A DNA stretch of 64,000 nucleotides from Metabacillus schmidteae (GCF_903166545.1 NZ_CAESCH010000003.1:1-64000), one strand, 5' to 3'; shown: positions 1 through 8,431, numbered from the stretch's first letter. Notes: a model not told the origin generated them from the sequence alone. Translations and numbers: made by a program.

Positions 1-115
1 TCGTATCAAGGAGAGAGTTATCGCTTAACGAATGCATTATCTAAAAGAAAATAAAGAAAAGTAATTCGGGTGACAAACCTCTGTACTTTTCTTTGCATTT
101 TTCTGCACTTTTCTA

Positions 116-289
116 TTGCAAAATACAACAAGCAAGCTAATAAATAAATGTGATGAAAAAGGAGTTGAATTTACAGACATTGAAGTATCGGCTATTTCAA
201 GAGTTGGTCATGCAGAATCAATAAAAGATTTGTCTTGGTTAGTTATTGATCAAATAGAACGCATTTTTGATAAATATAAAATTCGTTAA
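116..289 (+). pseudogene. Partial ORF of unknown function
   Basis: An open frame of 57 codons ends with TAA at 287-289. Its C-terminal half has balanced, protein-like composition (DLSWLVIDQIERIFDKYKIR), but the only upstream start in frame is a TTG at 116 without a ribosome binding site. It is probably the 3' remnant of a gene whose 5' end was lost. The family is not recognised. Confidence 0.3.
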
Positions 290-343
290 TACATAATTCG
301 CTTAGAGAATCGAAGAAAATATCGACATAAAGGAGTTATTATT

Positions 344-563
344 TTGAGTGGATTTATAAATAAATTCTTTAGTTTATCAAAAGAAATGTTTTATCCTGAT
401 TCCTTTTCTAATAGTTATAGGGGTTGCGATTTCCGTAGTTATTCTGATTATGGTCTTAAAATATTTCACAAACAATCGCATAGCTTACATATTATTTATA
501 ATAGTTTTTAGGAGTGGTAAGTGGTATAGCTGCTATAGGATTAAATATATAAACAAATTTTGA
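344..563 (+). pseudogene. Small membrane protein gene, apparently frameshifted
   Basis: A TTG at 344 follows an AGGAG ribosome binding site (about 331). The first 15 or so codons are open, but the hydrophobic segment (IPFLIVIGVAISVVILIMV) lies in another frame and runs to TGA at 561. Joining the frames near 390 gives a protein of about 70 residues with one transmembrane helix and a basic tail. This may be decay or a sequence error. Function unknown. Confidence 0.35.
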
Positions 564-614
564 CTATGCTGATTAATTCTTAATTTGCTTTTCGCTTAAA
601 AGGAGTTGCTTAAT

Positions 615-707
615 TTGGATGGAAAAGAAGTGGTTATTCTAGTTTCGGCATTTGTTTTATTTAACTTATTATTTTTTTGTTTTTTAGATTTATTGGGATA
701 TGTTTAA
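615..707 (+). CDS. 30-aa single-span membrane peptide
   Basis: The TTG start has an AGGAG site at 601-605, about nine bases upstream. The peptide is almost entirely one hydrophobic helix (VVILVSAFVLFNLLFFCFLD). It sits in a run of tiny rightward genes separated by short spacers with TTCGC motifs. Small plasmid or phage membrane peptides of this kind are usually of unknown role; none is inferred. Confidence 0.45.
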   Translation: MDGKEVVILVSAFVLFNLLFFCFLDLLGYV

Positions 708-763
708 TAAAATTATTTTCTTAATACGAAGTTCGCATAAAGAATTTAGAAAGAGGTAGAAAA

Positions 764-1048
764 ATGTTTAGGAATTATAAAGATTCAATATTTTCATTAA
801 TATTAGTACCACTAGCGCTCGCGTTAACAGTAGTTTTTATATATCTTATAATACATGTTGATACACAACATGTAACAATACCAGATTGGTACAAGCCACA
901 ACTTCTTGAACCTGCACCAATAGATGATTTCATTCAATATTGGAAAGATAAGTCTTTCAGGTATGGAGTTAATACATTTGCAATCACATTTGGTTTTATA
1001 CTACCGATTTATTTTATTAAAAGAAAGATAAAAATAAAAGTAAAGTAA
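764..1048 (+). CDS. Small membrane protein, unknown function
   Basis: A 94-residue protein with an AGAGGTAG ribosome binding site before ATG. There are two hydrophobic segments, at about residues 9-31 and 70-84, separated by a polar loop rich in Pro and acidic residues, and a short Lys-rich tail (KRKIKIKVK). The topology suggests a two-span inner-membrane protein with an external loop. Its neighbours are other small membrane proteins, probably cotranscribed. I do not recognise the family. Confidence 0.6.
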   Translation: MFRNYKDSIFSLILVPLALALTVVFIYLIIHVDTQHVTIPDWYKPQLLEPAPIDDFIQYWKDKSFRYGVNTFAITFGFILPIYFIKRKIKIKVK

Positions 1049-1067
1049 GTTCGTAGTATGTTCTTTT

Positions 1068-1187
1068 ATGTTATGGATCTTTATTGCAGGTTCGATTTTT
1101 CAGTTGGTTTGGTACACGACGATTAAGAAAAAGAAAATAGAGTTAAAATTACAAACTAGAGGTGTATTAAATGAAGATTTTCATTAA
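1068..1187 (+). CDS. 39-aa membrane-anchored peptide
   Basis: ATG TTA TGG opens a 39-codon frame: a hydrophobic N-terminus (MLWIFIAGSIFQLVW) followed by a Lys-rich segment and a polar tail. There is no strong ribosome binding site, so translation may be coupled to the gene ending 20 bases upstream. An alternative 14-codon ORF with a GAGGTG site starts at 1171 and ends in a TGA overlapping the next gene's ATG. Function unknown. Confidence 0.35.
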   Translation: MLWIFIAGSIFQLVWYTTIKKKKIELKLQTRGVLNEDFH

Positions 1188-1211
1188 CAAAGTGCATGGA
1201 ATTGACAAAAG

Positions 1212-1478
1212 ATGAATTGGCCGTTTGTTTTAGGTTCGATAGGTTTAGTTATATTGTTTATTTATTACAGATTTTATTCTGGTGCTATTGACCGACAAGT
1301 TGAGACTATTTATGAATACTTTAACGAACGTAATATAGAAGTTCTATATGTTGATTTTAATCCTCTTAAAAATAGAAGTTTAACCAAAACATATAGTGTA
1401 CTCACTAGAGATGGTGAATATTTAATTATTATAAAAAGGCTTCAAATACTTATAGTTCAAAGTGGAAATAGTCGGTGA
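1212..1478 (+). CDS. Membrane-anchored small protein, possibly 3' truncated
   Basis: An 88-residue protein with one N-terminal transmembrane segment (about residues 5-20) and a cytosolic domain with predicted beta-alpha character. The stop lies exactly where a ~320-bp imperfect inverted repeat begins, so the C-terminus may have been cut or changed by that element. It lies in the same small-gene array as its neighbours. No family is recognised. Confidence 0.5.
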   Translation: MNWPFVLGSIGLVILFIYYRFYSGAIDRQVETIYEYFNERNIEVLYVDFNPLKNRSLTKTYSVLTRDGEYLIIIKRLQILIVQSGNSR

Positions 1479-1479
1479 G

Positions 1480-1803
1480 AATCTTCTTTTATAGCCTATA
1501 TTGGCTTAATGACAAGGTTCTTGCTGTAGACCGCAAAGTAAAGTATCCAAGAGCACTCTATAGTTATGGTAAAAGTATTTGGTAATACTTTTGGACATCT
1601 GTTTTGGTAATTATAGAATTCAATAACAATCATTCAATTGCTAAATGGACTAAGTAGTTACAAAAACCGTGGTTATTGGTAATAGCCCAAACTTTTACTT
1701 TGCTCTTGGTTACAAGTACGCCTGGTATTAGTATTAGTTCAAGGAAGTACTTTGCGGTTCGTAGCAGCAACCCTGTCACTAAGCCTATATTAAAAGAGTC
1801 TCT
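1480..1803 (+). repeat. Long imperfect inverted repeat (~320 bp), MITE-like or giant hairpin
   Basis: The left arm (about 1480-1552) and right arm (about 1736-1803) are inverted copies. In the core, 1503-1544 versus the complement of 1746-1787 is about 80 percent identical and includes a shared 11-base block (ACCGCAAAGTA). Inner segments around CCAAGAGCA also pair (1548-1556 and 1700-1708). No ORF is present. It may be a non-autonomous element or a DNA/RNA hairpin; no clear target duplication is visible. Confidence 0.6.
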
Positions 1804-1831
1804 TTATAACAGAACTAACGTTCTGTTATAA
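1804..1831 (+). promoter_or_regulatory. Perfect 12-bp palindrome
   Basis: TTATAACAGAAC and its exact complement are separated by a 4-base TAAC loop. It lies between the long inverted repeat and the terminator-like hairpin ahead of the YolD-like gene. It could be an operator for a dimeric regulator or an RNA hairpin. There is no U-run immediately after it, so it is not a standard terminator. Confidence 0.45.
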
Positions 1832-1855
1832 TTATTATGACGATTACTCATTTTT

Positions 1856-1880
1856 GTCCTGGCATAGTCAGGACTTTTTT
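1856..1880 (+). terminator. Terminator or attenuator in the leader of the YolD-like gene
   Basis: A GTCCTG/CAGGAC stem with a 7-base loop is followed directly by TTTTTT. It ends about 18 bases before the ATG of the next gene. Either it terminates upstream transcription or it works as an attenuator, as in other plasmid leaders of this window. Confidence 0.6.
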
Positions 1881-1897
1881 ATAGGGGGAGCAGCAAT

Positions 1898-2230
1898 ATG
1901 TTAAGAGACAGAGGTAAACAAAAGAAATGGCAAGGCTTCTTTATGACAGAGCATACATCAATGCTTAAAGAGTTAGAACATGATCTTCTTAAGCAACCAC
2001 GCCCTCAAATTGATGAAACACAGATAGAAGAGTTTGAAAATTTGATACAGCAGAGTATAGAATATAAGAAACTATTATTGGTAACAATTTGGAAAGATGG
2101 TTATATAAATAAAAGAGCTGGGATTGTAAAAAAGATAAATCCTATTGCAAAGTCTATCTTATTTGAGGATGAATTAGGTAGTAGATTTAACGTTGATTTT
2201 TATTCAATTATTAATGTAGAGATTGTTTAA
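1898..2230 (+). CDS. YolD-like family protein
   Basis: A 110-residue protein with the YolD pattern: an RDRG start, a middle segment (EHTSMLKELEHD), acidic linker residues and a C-terminal beta-rich half resembling a small barrel. YolD-like proteins in Bacillus plasmids and prophages often sit beside Y-family polymerase genes (uvrX) and have been suggested to modulate translesion synthesis; no polymerase is visible here. ATG 1898 has a GGGGGAG site and a terminator-like leader just upstream. The family call is recognition by pattern; the function is inference. Confidence 0.7.
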   Translation: MLRDRGKQKKWQGFFMTEHTSMLKELEHDLLKQPRPQIDETQIEEFENLIQQSIEYKKLLLVTIWKDGYINKRAGIVKKINPIAKSILFEDELGSRFNVDFYSIINVEIV

Positions 2231-2240
2231 GGGGGATATT

Positions 2241-3017
2241 ATGGTTAATCAAAACCAAGAGACTAGAGAAATGCATATCGCAAGAAAAAGAAACATACTT
2301 GTTTTTTCAGCATCAATAATAGAATGCATATTAATAGCTATCTTTGGTATCATTTTTTTACCAATCATAACTTACTTTATTCCAGCATGGTATCTAATCA
2401 TTCCGCTAATTAGTTATGTAATTTATAGGTTATTTCAAATTAATAAAACATACTTCATAGAGTCAATAACTCAAGAAAAATATAAGGAAATTAGAGATAG
2501 GAAATTGATACACTATACAAATAAAATTACAGATAAAGATTATCAATCCTACTTAGAAACTGGACTGATAAAATTAACAGGTTCTAATAGAGCTGCGTCT
2601 AACTATGTAATGAGATTTAAAGATAAAAAACAAAAATTTGTTTGGTTCCATTTGGAAGATAGACAAAATACACATGAACCGGAGTTTTTATCGTTTATAT
2701 TCTCCCATGGTCATGAGTCAACCAAACGTAAATACAAGGTCATCGTAGATCCAAAAGAAATAGATATTAATAGAATATTTTTTAGAAGGGATAATGGAAA
2801 TATTATCGTAAAAGATGATTTGGAAATCCCCGCAAAGATAGAAACCGTTTTTCGTTGGTATGATGATAAGTTATACATAAAACATCTTATTGCGGGTGTA
2901 ATATTAACACCGTTCAGAGTATATACATACTGTTATTCATTTCATCAACTTATAGGTAAGGTTATTGACCTCATGTTAGAAAGTCGAGATTTGATATATA
3001 GAAGAAGATTAAGATGA
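2241..3017 (+). CDS. Two-span membrane protein with a soluble domain; possible ADP-ribosyltransferase-like fold
   Basis: ATG 2241 is chosen because GGGGGAT lies just upstream; the frame is open from a TTG at 2223. Residues ~20-60 form two transmembrane helices. The soluble part begins with HYTNKITDKDYQSYLETG, which loosely resembles the opening of ART/DarT-like domains; no catalytic Glu can be assigned. After TGA (3015-3017) the same frame continues for 43 codons through a hydrophobic segment (GVITASSISFGVSLGLGLL) to 3149, so the stop may be a nonsense change. Function unresolved. Confidence 0.5.
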   Translation: MVNQNQETREMHIARKRNILVFSASIIECILIAIFGIIFLPIITYFIPAWYLIIPLISYVIYRLFQINKTYFIESITQEKYKEIRDRKLIHYTNKITDKDYQSYLETGLIKLTGSNRAASNYVMRFKDKKQKFVWFHLEDRQNTHEPEFLSFIFSHGHESTKRKYKVIVDPKEIDINRIFFRRDNGNIIVKDDLEIPAKIETVFRWYDDKLYIKHLIAGVILTPFRVYTYCYSFHQLIGKVIDLMLESRDLIYRRRLR

Positions 3018-3465
3018 TACAGTAATTTAATAGTTAATTCCATCTTTAAAACTACTTTGGGAGTAATTACTGCATCCTCTATTTCTTTTGGTGTTTCTTT
3101 AGGTTTGGGATTGTTGAATATCACCGTACTAAGAATATTGAATAGATAAACTCACTTATGGTCTAATTATTTTAATTAGTATACTGTCTAAATAACTCCT
3201 CGGATTCGCTAGATCTTATAAACTCCAGTATTTTTGACAATTCCCAATTGGAATTGTCTATCTTACCTTGCTCCTTAAATGTGTAATACATTTCTTCTAA
3301 CATTTGAATACTAAAATTACTAGTGAATATAGTTAATTTACCTACTCGTTTGTTTAAGACTTCTAATAAATATCCTATTTCTCTATGTGTCGTTCCTAAG
3401 TCATCTAAAACAAGACAGTCAACCCTCTCCATATATTCTCTTAGCTCTCCACTCATAGGAGTAGC

Positions 3466-3962
3466 TGTTGTTTTAAAATAAAGTTTGGTCGTTTATAAGA
3501 AAGTTGCACCGTTTTGAAAAAAGATTGATCAAAATAAGGGATTAATTACTCGTGAAATGCTGATTTAACAATGTTTATAGTATTTTTTGATCAAACTTTC
3601 TTATAAAAACTGACTTGCTCCATTAAGGAGTGAAGAGTGTTTTGATCGATCTTTTTTATAAAATGCAATGTGCCTTTAATCTTCCTAATTCTTCAAACCA
3701 ACTTTTATCATTGGTTTCTAATGCTAAAAGTTGAAGATTATGAATTGCATCATTTTCTAACTGAAATTTAACTGGAGATATGTCGTCTTTTGTGTAAACC
3801 TTACTGTTTCTGTAACCAAATTTAACCTTTATAGATGTTTCAGTATGGTTTTTATAAACGATAAAACCGACTTGATTTTTAGCTAAAACTCATTCGCCAA
3901 TGTTCATGATTATCCCTCCTACACAAATATGAAAAATGATCAATCTTTTTTATAAAGAAACA
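3466..3962. mobile_element. Mini-element A: Tn7-like ends, 5-bp target duplication, one small ORF
   Basis: The ends are TGTTG... and ...GAAACA, flanked by GTAGC on both sides (3461-3465 and 3963-3967). Terminal arms of 25 bases match at about 19 positions. Several copies of a ~20-bp unit, like ACCGTTTTGAAAAAAGATTG and TTTATAARAAAGWTTGATCA, lie near 3484-3535, 3580-3604, 3634-3658 and 3938-3958. This is the layout of Tn7/Tn5053-type transposase binding sites. No transposase is encoded, so it is non-autonomous. The precise restoration of the host gene supports the boundaries. Confidence 0.75.
3656..3907 (-). pseudogene. Cargo ORF of mini-element A, with an in-frame TGA
   Basis: AGGAGGG precedes ATG 3907. 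The frame reads MNIGE, then TGA, then VLAKNQVGFIVYKNHTE and on to TAA at 3656, giving about 83 codons. One change (TGA to TGG) would restore the protein. The 5' half looks like a short beta-rich domain. Its stop lies inside one of the element's end repeats, as for the cargo of mini-element B. Not recognised. Confidence 0.5.
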
Positions 3963-4518
3963 GTAGCTGGTGTATAAATATATAAAGCAGACTTATCTTG
4001 TTCCAAATAATAATTACATGCAGCTGAAGCTAGAAATGATTTACCAGTACTTAAATTTCCATGAAGGTAAATCCAATTGTTATTATCCATAGCATCATAG
4101 AGTTTACCCGCTGCACGTACCCTAGAAAAATCATCAGTTCTTAAATAAAAGTCATCTAATTTTGCCTTTCTTAAATCATCATTGATATTACTGTATTTAG
4201 AATATATTTCTCTAGGTTGAATCACCTTTAGATTCAGTTCTCTTTTAATTGTTTTTAATAAATGTGACCCAAAAGTTTCATCTGACTTTGCACGTTCAGC
4301 ACACTCAATTGCAACGTTAGAAAATTCCAAATCTTCAAACTCATGATAACTTATTATGAATAAGGTATATCTCCTCAATCTTAGCGAGGACATAGTCCGT
4401 AAGCTTTGGATTAGGATATTCCGTATGTAATAAGTAGTTTTTCAACCCCAAAGGAAGGTTTAAATTTTCTATATTCATCTCTACACCTCAATTTTATAAT
4501 AGTAAGTATACATCAGTG

Positions 4519-5727
4519 CTAGATATATTCTGCAAGATCACCTTTATCCCACATATGAGTAGCGTGATTATCTTTTTCGAATTCCTTCTGCAGATAGATT
4601 TTTGTTGTTTCAATTGATTCATGGCCAAGAGATCTCATTATTTTGTATATATCAGCACCACTATTATAAGAAATGATTGAAAATGCATGACGATAGGTAT
4701 GAGGACCGATTGGGTTTGATCTTTTCTTTATAAATTCAAGACTGGTTCTTGTAATTGCCTTATTTAAGTATTGGGACAAGTAAGAAGGTGTATATGCTTT
4801 TAAACTAGATGTAACAAATAAAGAATTTTTATCAGATGAATCAAGATTAGTTTCCAATCCTCTCATTCTTCTAAATTCTACAATACTTTGAAAAACTTTA
4901 GGTTTGATAGGTACTGTTCTTTTCTTATTTCCCTTACCATCTACTAGTAGATAATATTCAGATCGCCCTTGATCATAAGTTAAGTCACATATCCTCGCTT
5001 TGCAAAACTCACTATTTCTTATTCCTGTTGTAACAAGTACATGTATGATCCCATATATAATAGGATGTTTTTCATCTTTGAAAAACTTAAGGATTTGAAT
5101 TACTTCATTTGCACCCAGGTCTTTGTTTGGTCTCTCATCAATACTCACTGTAGCTGTTCCCATCTCAGTATGGATAGGTTCAATTAGATATCTCTTTTCA
5201 TATAAAAAAGATAGAAAATCTTTTATAATCGCATTTTTTCGAGAGATAGTTGCTGGTGAATATGACTCTTTTCCAACTAATTTTGGAGCTTTCTTGACCA
5301 TCCATACTTGATAAAGGCTCAAATGCCTTGGTTCCAAGCTTTTAAATAGCGACCCTTCATAAATTTCATTAATATCTATTCCAATATCAGCTGCATATTG
5401 GGCAATATTCTTTGCAAAATGTAAAAGCTCTCTTAAATATTCTTTTCGTGTATTATCTTTACGATTTTTGTTTTCGTCTATATTTTTTTGCTCATGTACA
5501 TAATAGTAGAGAATTTCATAATCATTGAAATCGTGAAATTTTTCCTCCTTATTCTTTTCTGCTAGATGGATCTTTTTTCTTAGAAGAGGATAGAATGATT
5601 TATCCTTCATCTGAAGGACTAACTCTGATATGGTTTTTGCATTTGAGTTTAAAAAAATATTAGTTTTATCTTCATTTATTAAAACTGAATTACCTCGAAC
5701 CAATCTATTAACACCCCACTTAGTCAT
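4519..5727 (-). CDS. Tyrosine recombinase (phage integrase / XerC-D family)
   Basis: A 402-residue protein with an N-terminal SAM-like DNA-binding domain (residues ~65-190) and a C-terminal catalytic domain. The active-site pattern is visible: Arg in TTGIRNSEFCKARICDL, Lys in the beta hairpin (VDGKGNKK), HTYRHAFS, LGHES and the Tyr in TTKIYLQK. It probably performs site-specific recombination, such as plasmid dimer resolution or integration. The ATG has no clear Shine-Dalgarno, but TATAAT ends five bases before it on the coding strand, suggesting a leaderless transcript. It borders an AT-rich repeat region that could hold its target. Confidence 0.9.
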   Translation of the reverse strand: MTKWGVNRLVRGNSVLINEDKTNIFLNSNAKTISELVLQMKDKSFYPLLRKKIHLAEKNKEEKFHDFNDYEILYYYVHEQKNIDENKNRKDNTRKEYLRELLHFAKNIAQYAADIGIDINEIYEGSLFKSLEPRHLSLYQVWMVKKAPKLVGKESYSPATISRKNAIIKDFLSFLYEKRYLIEPIHTEMGTATVSIDERPNKDLGANEVIQILKFFKDEKHPIIYGIIHVLVTTGIRNSEFCKARICDLTYDQGRSEYYLLVDGKGNKKRTVPIKPKVFQSIVEFRRMRGLETNLDSSDKNSLFVTSSLKAYTPSYLSQYLNKAITRTSLEFIKKRSNPIGPHTYRHAFSIISYNSGADIYKIMRSLGHESIETTKIYLQKEFEKDNHATHMWDKGDLAEYI

Positions 5728-5770
5728 TATCTATTATATTCAAACATCTTTACAACTAACTCTATTATCG

Positions 5771-5977
5771 AAGTTATAACTATAAATACCAATATTTATC
5801 TATTTATTTTAATTTTATCTTTTTGATTTTTACAAGACAACTAAAAAAATAGAATATTTGTTTATATACATAATATAAACTAAAATATTTTTAAATTATA
5901 ACTATATGTACATGAAGTTATAATTATATTGTAATTTTATATATGTATAGTTATAATTAGACTATAAGTTATAAATT
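5771..5977. repeat. Repeated TTATAAYTA motifs in an AT-rich intergenic region
   Basis: Variants of AGTTATAACTATA occur at about 5772, 5896, 5916, 5948 and 5966 within the 330-bp gap between the divergent recombinase and the gene at 6059. Several are palindromic. They could be recombinase sites, operators or origin iterons; no initiator gene is nearby, so the role is open. Confidence 0.45.
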
Positions 5978-6058
5978 CGCTTTTGAACGAGTTGTTCGTG
6001 AAGGGTGTTTTTATAATAAAAAACTTTTAGAGTAACTTTTAGAAAGGGTGTTCTACTA

Positions 6059-6649
6059 ATGTCAACAAAAACAGTTTCATTAACACTATCACCAATCCAA
6101 GTAAAGGTAAGTACTAATAGTAAAATGTCAGATCATGATATTTTAGAACTTGCTAAAAAAGAAGCATTGAAACAAATGAAAGAAAAATTCCCAAAGATAA
6201 CTTACTCAATTGCAGATGGAAATGTATTGAGCTTGGAAACAGCAAAGATCGGTCAGATTATCTTACATAATGAGAATTTAGGTGTTATCACTAATATCAA
6301 ATCTCGTAATAAATACCCAATTAACATCGCACTTGAAAATAACGAGAGGTTAAAGGTTATCCCTATAGCAATTAGTAAAGTTGATGATGAATCAGCGATA
6401 AATAAAATTATGAACCCTCAACCAGAATGGCAAAAAGCAGACAATCTTTGGTATGAAGGTGATTGCGCATATTTAGTTGCAAAAGATCAGATTATACCAG
6501 TTGTTTATGGAGGAGCTAAAAAAACGAAATATAGATTTTACATAGTTAGCACACAGGCTCAATCACACTATTATGACTTAACACAAGCACAACTACGATT
6601 GGTATTTGATACAAAGGAAGAAGCTGAATTGTCACTAAATAGTAAGTAG
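6059..6649 (+). CDS. Unknown 196-aa protein
   Basis: ATG follows GAAAGGGTG, and the leader resembles those of other genes here (AAAAAACTTTTAG before the ribosome binding site, also at about 23.7 and 34.4 kb). The protein has an amphipathic helix near residues 25-45 (LELAKKEALKQMKEKF), then beta-rich sequence, with no membrane segment or signal peptide. A hairpin follows the stop. I do not recognise the family. Confidence 0.6.
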   Translation: MSTKTVSLTLSPIQVKVSTNSKMSDHDILELAKKEALKQMKEKFPKITYSIADGNVLSLETAKIGQIILHNENLGVITNIKSRNKYPINIALENNERLKVIPIAISKVDDESAINKIMNPQPEWQKADNLWYEGDCAYLVAKDQIIPVVYGGAKKTKYRFYIVSTQAQSHYYDLTQAQLRLVFDTKEEAELSLNSK

Positions 6650-6656
6650 TGATAGA

Positions 6657-6682
6657 GAATGGCTTAGAGTTCTAAGCCATTC
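6657..6682 (+). terminator. Hairpin after the 6059-6649 gene
   Basis: A perfect 10-bp stem (GAATGGCTTA with its complement) and a 6-base loop lie just after the stop codon. No strong U-run follows, so it may be a weak terminator or an RNA-stabilising hairpin. Confidence 0.45.
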
Positions 6683-6714
6683 CATTCATCTAAAATTAGA
6701 TGTAGGAGGATGTT

Positions 6715-7026
6715 ATGAGGAAGCTACATATAAGTGAAATGGAAGAAGGTAAGATATATATAATTAAATCGTATGGTAGTTCAGAATATTCTCTAGTGAA
6801 AAAGCAGGAAGAAGAGATCGAGGTTATCTACTGCGGAGGAGAATTTAATCAACCTCAGACAGTCAAGTTCAAAATAGAGGTTATTCACCTCATTGAAGGT
6901 TATGAGTCTTTAACACTAGAGGAATTAACTATTGATATGTTAGATGAAGTTTCTGTTTCTATTTATAATATCTACATGTCAAATAATGTATCAAGTGATT
7001 TATCAGGAAAAATTAGCGTTATATAA
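6715..7026 (+). CDS. Unknown 103-aa acidic protein
   Basis: A ribosome binding site (GTAGGAGGATGTT) precedes ATG. The protein is acidic and soluble, with alternating beta strands in the first 65 residues (GKIYIIKSYGSSEYSLVKK) and a helical end. It follows the 6059 gene in the same direction and may share its transcript. No family is recognised. Confidence 0.55.
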   Translation: MRKLHISEMEEGKIYIIKSYGSSEYSLVKKQEEEIEVIYCGGEFNQPQTVKFKIEVIHLIEGYESLTLEELTIDMLDEVSVSIYNIYMSNNVSSDLSGKISVI

Positions 7027-7202
7027 AAAGAGAAATTTCTAAGAAAAGATATATATTAGTTTAATTGATGATGATGAGATAAAGATAAAGAGATAACAGT
7101 GAAATAGCTAATTGCATGAAGTTATTTTATATAAATTTAAAAGTTATAAGTTACTATATGTAGGTTTGAATAAACGATATAATTATAAAAGGAGAAATTC
7201 AC

Positions 7203-7424
7203 ATGCATTTAAACATAATAGGAAAAGATTTGAAATTATTTAGAGAAGAAAATAATTTAACCATTAAAGAGTTTGCCAAAATTACAAATTTAGATTTCAA
7301 AAAGTATAAGAGGATTGAAGGGAGTATTAAGAAGGTTGACTTAATTACCTTAAGCCATATTTTAAGCACATTTAAAATAGAAGGAAAAAGTTTATCAAGA
7401 TTAGCTACCAATAATAATCATTAG
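7203..7424 (+). CDS. Small HTH (XRE/Cro-like) protein
   Basis: A 73-residue protein with a Cro-like helix-turn-helix: KLFREENNLTIKEFAKITNL, then a recognition-helix region and a third helix (LITLSHILSTFKIEGKSL). An AAAGGAG site precedes the ATG. It resembles the 67-aa protein at 9594-9797 in length and order of segments, so the two are probable paralogues. It is a likely DNA-binding regulator just upstream of a methyltransferase, but its target is unknown. Confidence 0.6.
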   Translation: MHLNIIGKDLKLFREENNLTIKEFAKITNLDFKKYKRIEGSIKKVDLITLSHILSTFKIEGKSLSRLATNNNH

Positions 7425-7462
7425 GAGTATTAACTTATGCTTGTGCAGAGTGGGGGGAGAAT

Positions 7463-8431
7463 ATGTTTAATTGCCAATTTTGTGGTTTGGTTGATAACTG
7501 TTATATTCAATTAGATAAGTATAAACGAGGATTTTGGTGTGAGATATGCGATGGATACTCCTACTTGGAAGCAGATTCCGAGAAACATAGATTCACACTT
7601 ATCTTAGAAGATAAATATAGAGAAAAGAAATCATATAATCCCCCAGCTGTAAAGTTGAGTAAGAGATTATCTCCTTATAGGTATCCAGGTGGGAAATCGA
7701 AAATAATAAATTTTCTTTTTATGCATCTACGAGAAGCGAAGACAAGCGAACTTATTTCTCCATTTACTGGTGGAGGTAGTTTTGAATTAGCAATGTTGGA
7801 TGCAGGGGTTGTTGAGAAGCTTCACCTTAATGACATAGACACTGGAGTCTATTCACTTTGGTGGGTATTAAAACATATGCCCTATGTTCTAATTGACCGA
7901 ATAAAGTCAATACAACCTAACCATAAAGATTATTTTAATGCACAATCCATAATTAAATCAGATTATATCGGTGTTGATCTGATTGAAGCAGCCTGGTCCT
8001 CATTATTAGTAAATAGATTAGCGTACAGTGGAGTAGCAAAGGCAAACCCACTTGGTGGTAAAAACGGAAAAACGCATGATTTACTGTCCAGATGGAATCC
8101 TGTTGAGCTTATTAGAAGAATCGAGAAGATACATTCAATGAGTGATCGAATTGAGATAACCCGAGAAAATGCAGTGGAATTAATTGAAGAATCATATTGG
8201 AATGATACGGCCACCATTTTTATCGATCCGCCTTATGTCATAAAGGGCAAAGACTTGTACCATTGTTATTACACAGAAAAGGATCACATAGAATTATCCT
8301 TTCTTTTAGATACACTTCATTTTGGATTCCCCGGAGCCGATATTCTAGTAACCTATGATTACAATGACTTAATAAACAATATATATACATATCCCGATAA
8401 AGAGATTATAGGTAGAACGTATTCAGCATAA
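7463..8431 (+). CDS. Dam-like (D12 class) DNA adenine methyltransferase with Zn-ribbon N-terminus
   Basis: Motif I-type YPGGKSK (about residue 74), FTGGGSFELAM and DPPYVIKGKDLY (about 254) identify a D12-class N6-adenine methyltransferase. The first 30 residues hold CQFC...CEIC, a probable zinc ribbon. No restriction gene is adjacent, so it is an orphan enzyme that could mark or protect plasmid DNA. The frame stops at RTYSA, but a one-base shift near 8425 opens STEVLVIKDYILKLL, a typical C-terminal continuation ending at 8510. The 3' end is therefore probably frameshifted by one base; the catalytic motifs are intact. ATG has a GGGGGGAG site. Confidence 0.85.
   Translation: MFNCQFCGLVDNCYIQLDKYKRGFWCEICDGYSYLEADSEKHRFTLILEDKYREKKSYNPPAVKLSKRLSPYRYPGGKSKIINFLFMHLREAKTSELISPFTGGGSFELAMLDAGVVEKLHLNDIDTGVYSLWWVLKHMPYVLIDRIKSIQPNHKDYFNAQSIIKSDYIGVDLIEAAWSSLLVNRLAYSGVAKANPLGGKNGKTHDLLSRWNPVELIRRIEKIHSMSDRIEITRENAVELIEESYWNDTATIFIDPPYVIKGKDLYHCYYTEKDHIELSFLLDTLHFGFPGADILVTYDYNDLINNIYTYPDKEIIGRTYSA

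Larger units (their letters stand above)
3172..4478 (-). pseudogene. DnaI/DnaC-like helicase loader, disrupted
   Basis: The pieces add up to a DnaI-like AAA+ helicase loader. They are an N-terminal part from ATG 4478, a frameshift near 4335, Walker A (GNLSTGKS) around 4050, and Walker B (VLDDLG) with a sensor-like TSN in the piece 3172-3456. Between Walker A and B the gene is split by the 497-bp mini-element at 3466-3962. Removing it with one copy of the 5-bp duplication restores the frame as TPATPMSGELREYM. Such proteins load the replicative helicase, so this plasmid function is lost or supplied elsewhere. Confidence 0.8.

Noticed and set aside
1480..1803. Retron ncRNA or CRISPR array
   Set aside because: No RT is nearby and there are no regularly spaced direct repeats, only one inverted pair.
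3460..3969. 8-bp target duplication AGTAGCTG for mini-element A
   Set aside because: Comparison with element B sets the terminus at TGTTG, which leaves GTAGC (5 bp) as the duplication; the additional matching bases belong to the element ends.
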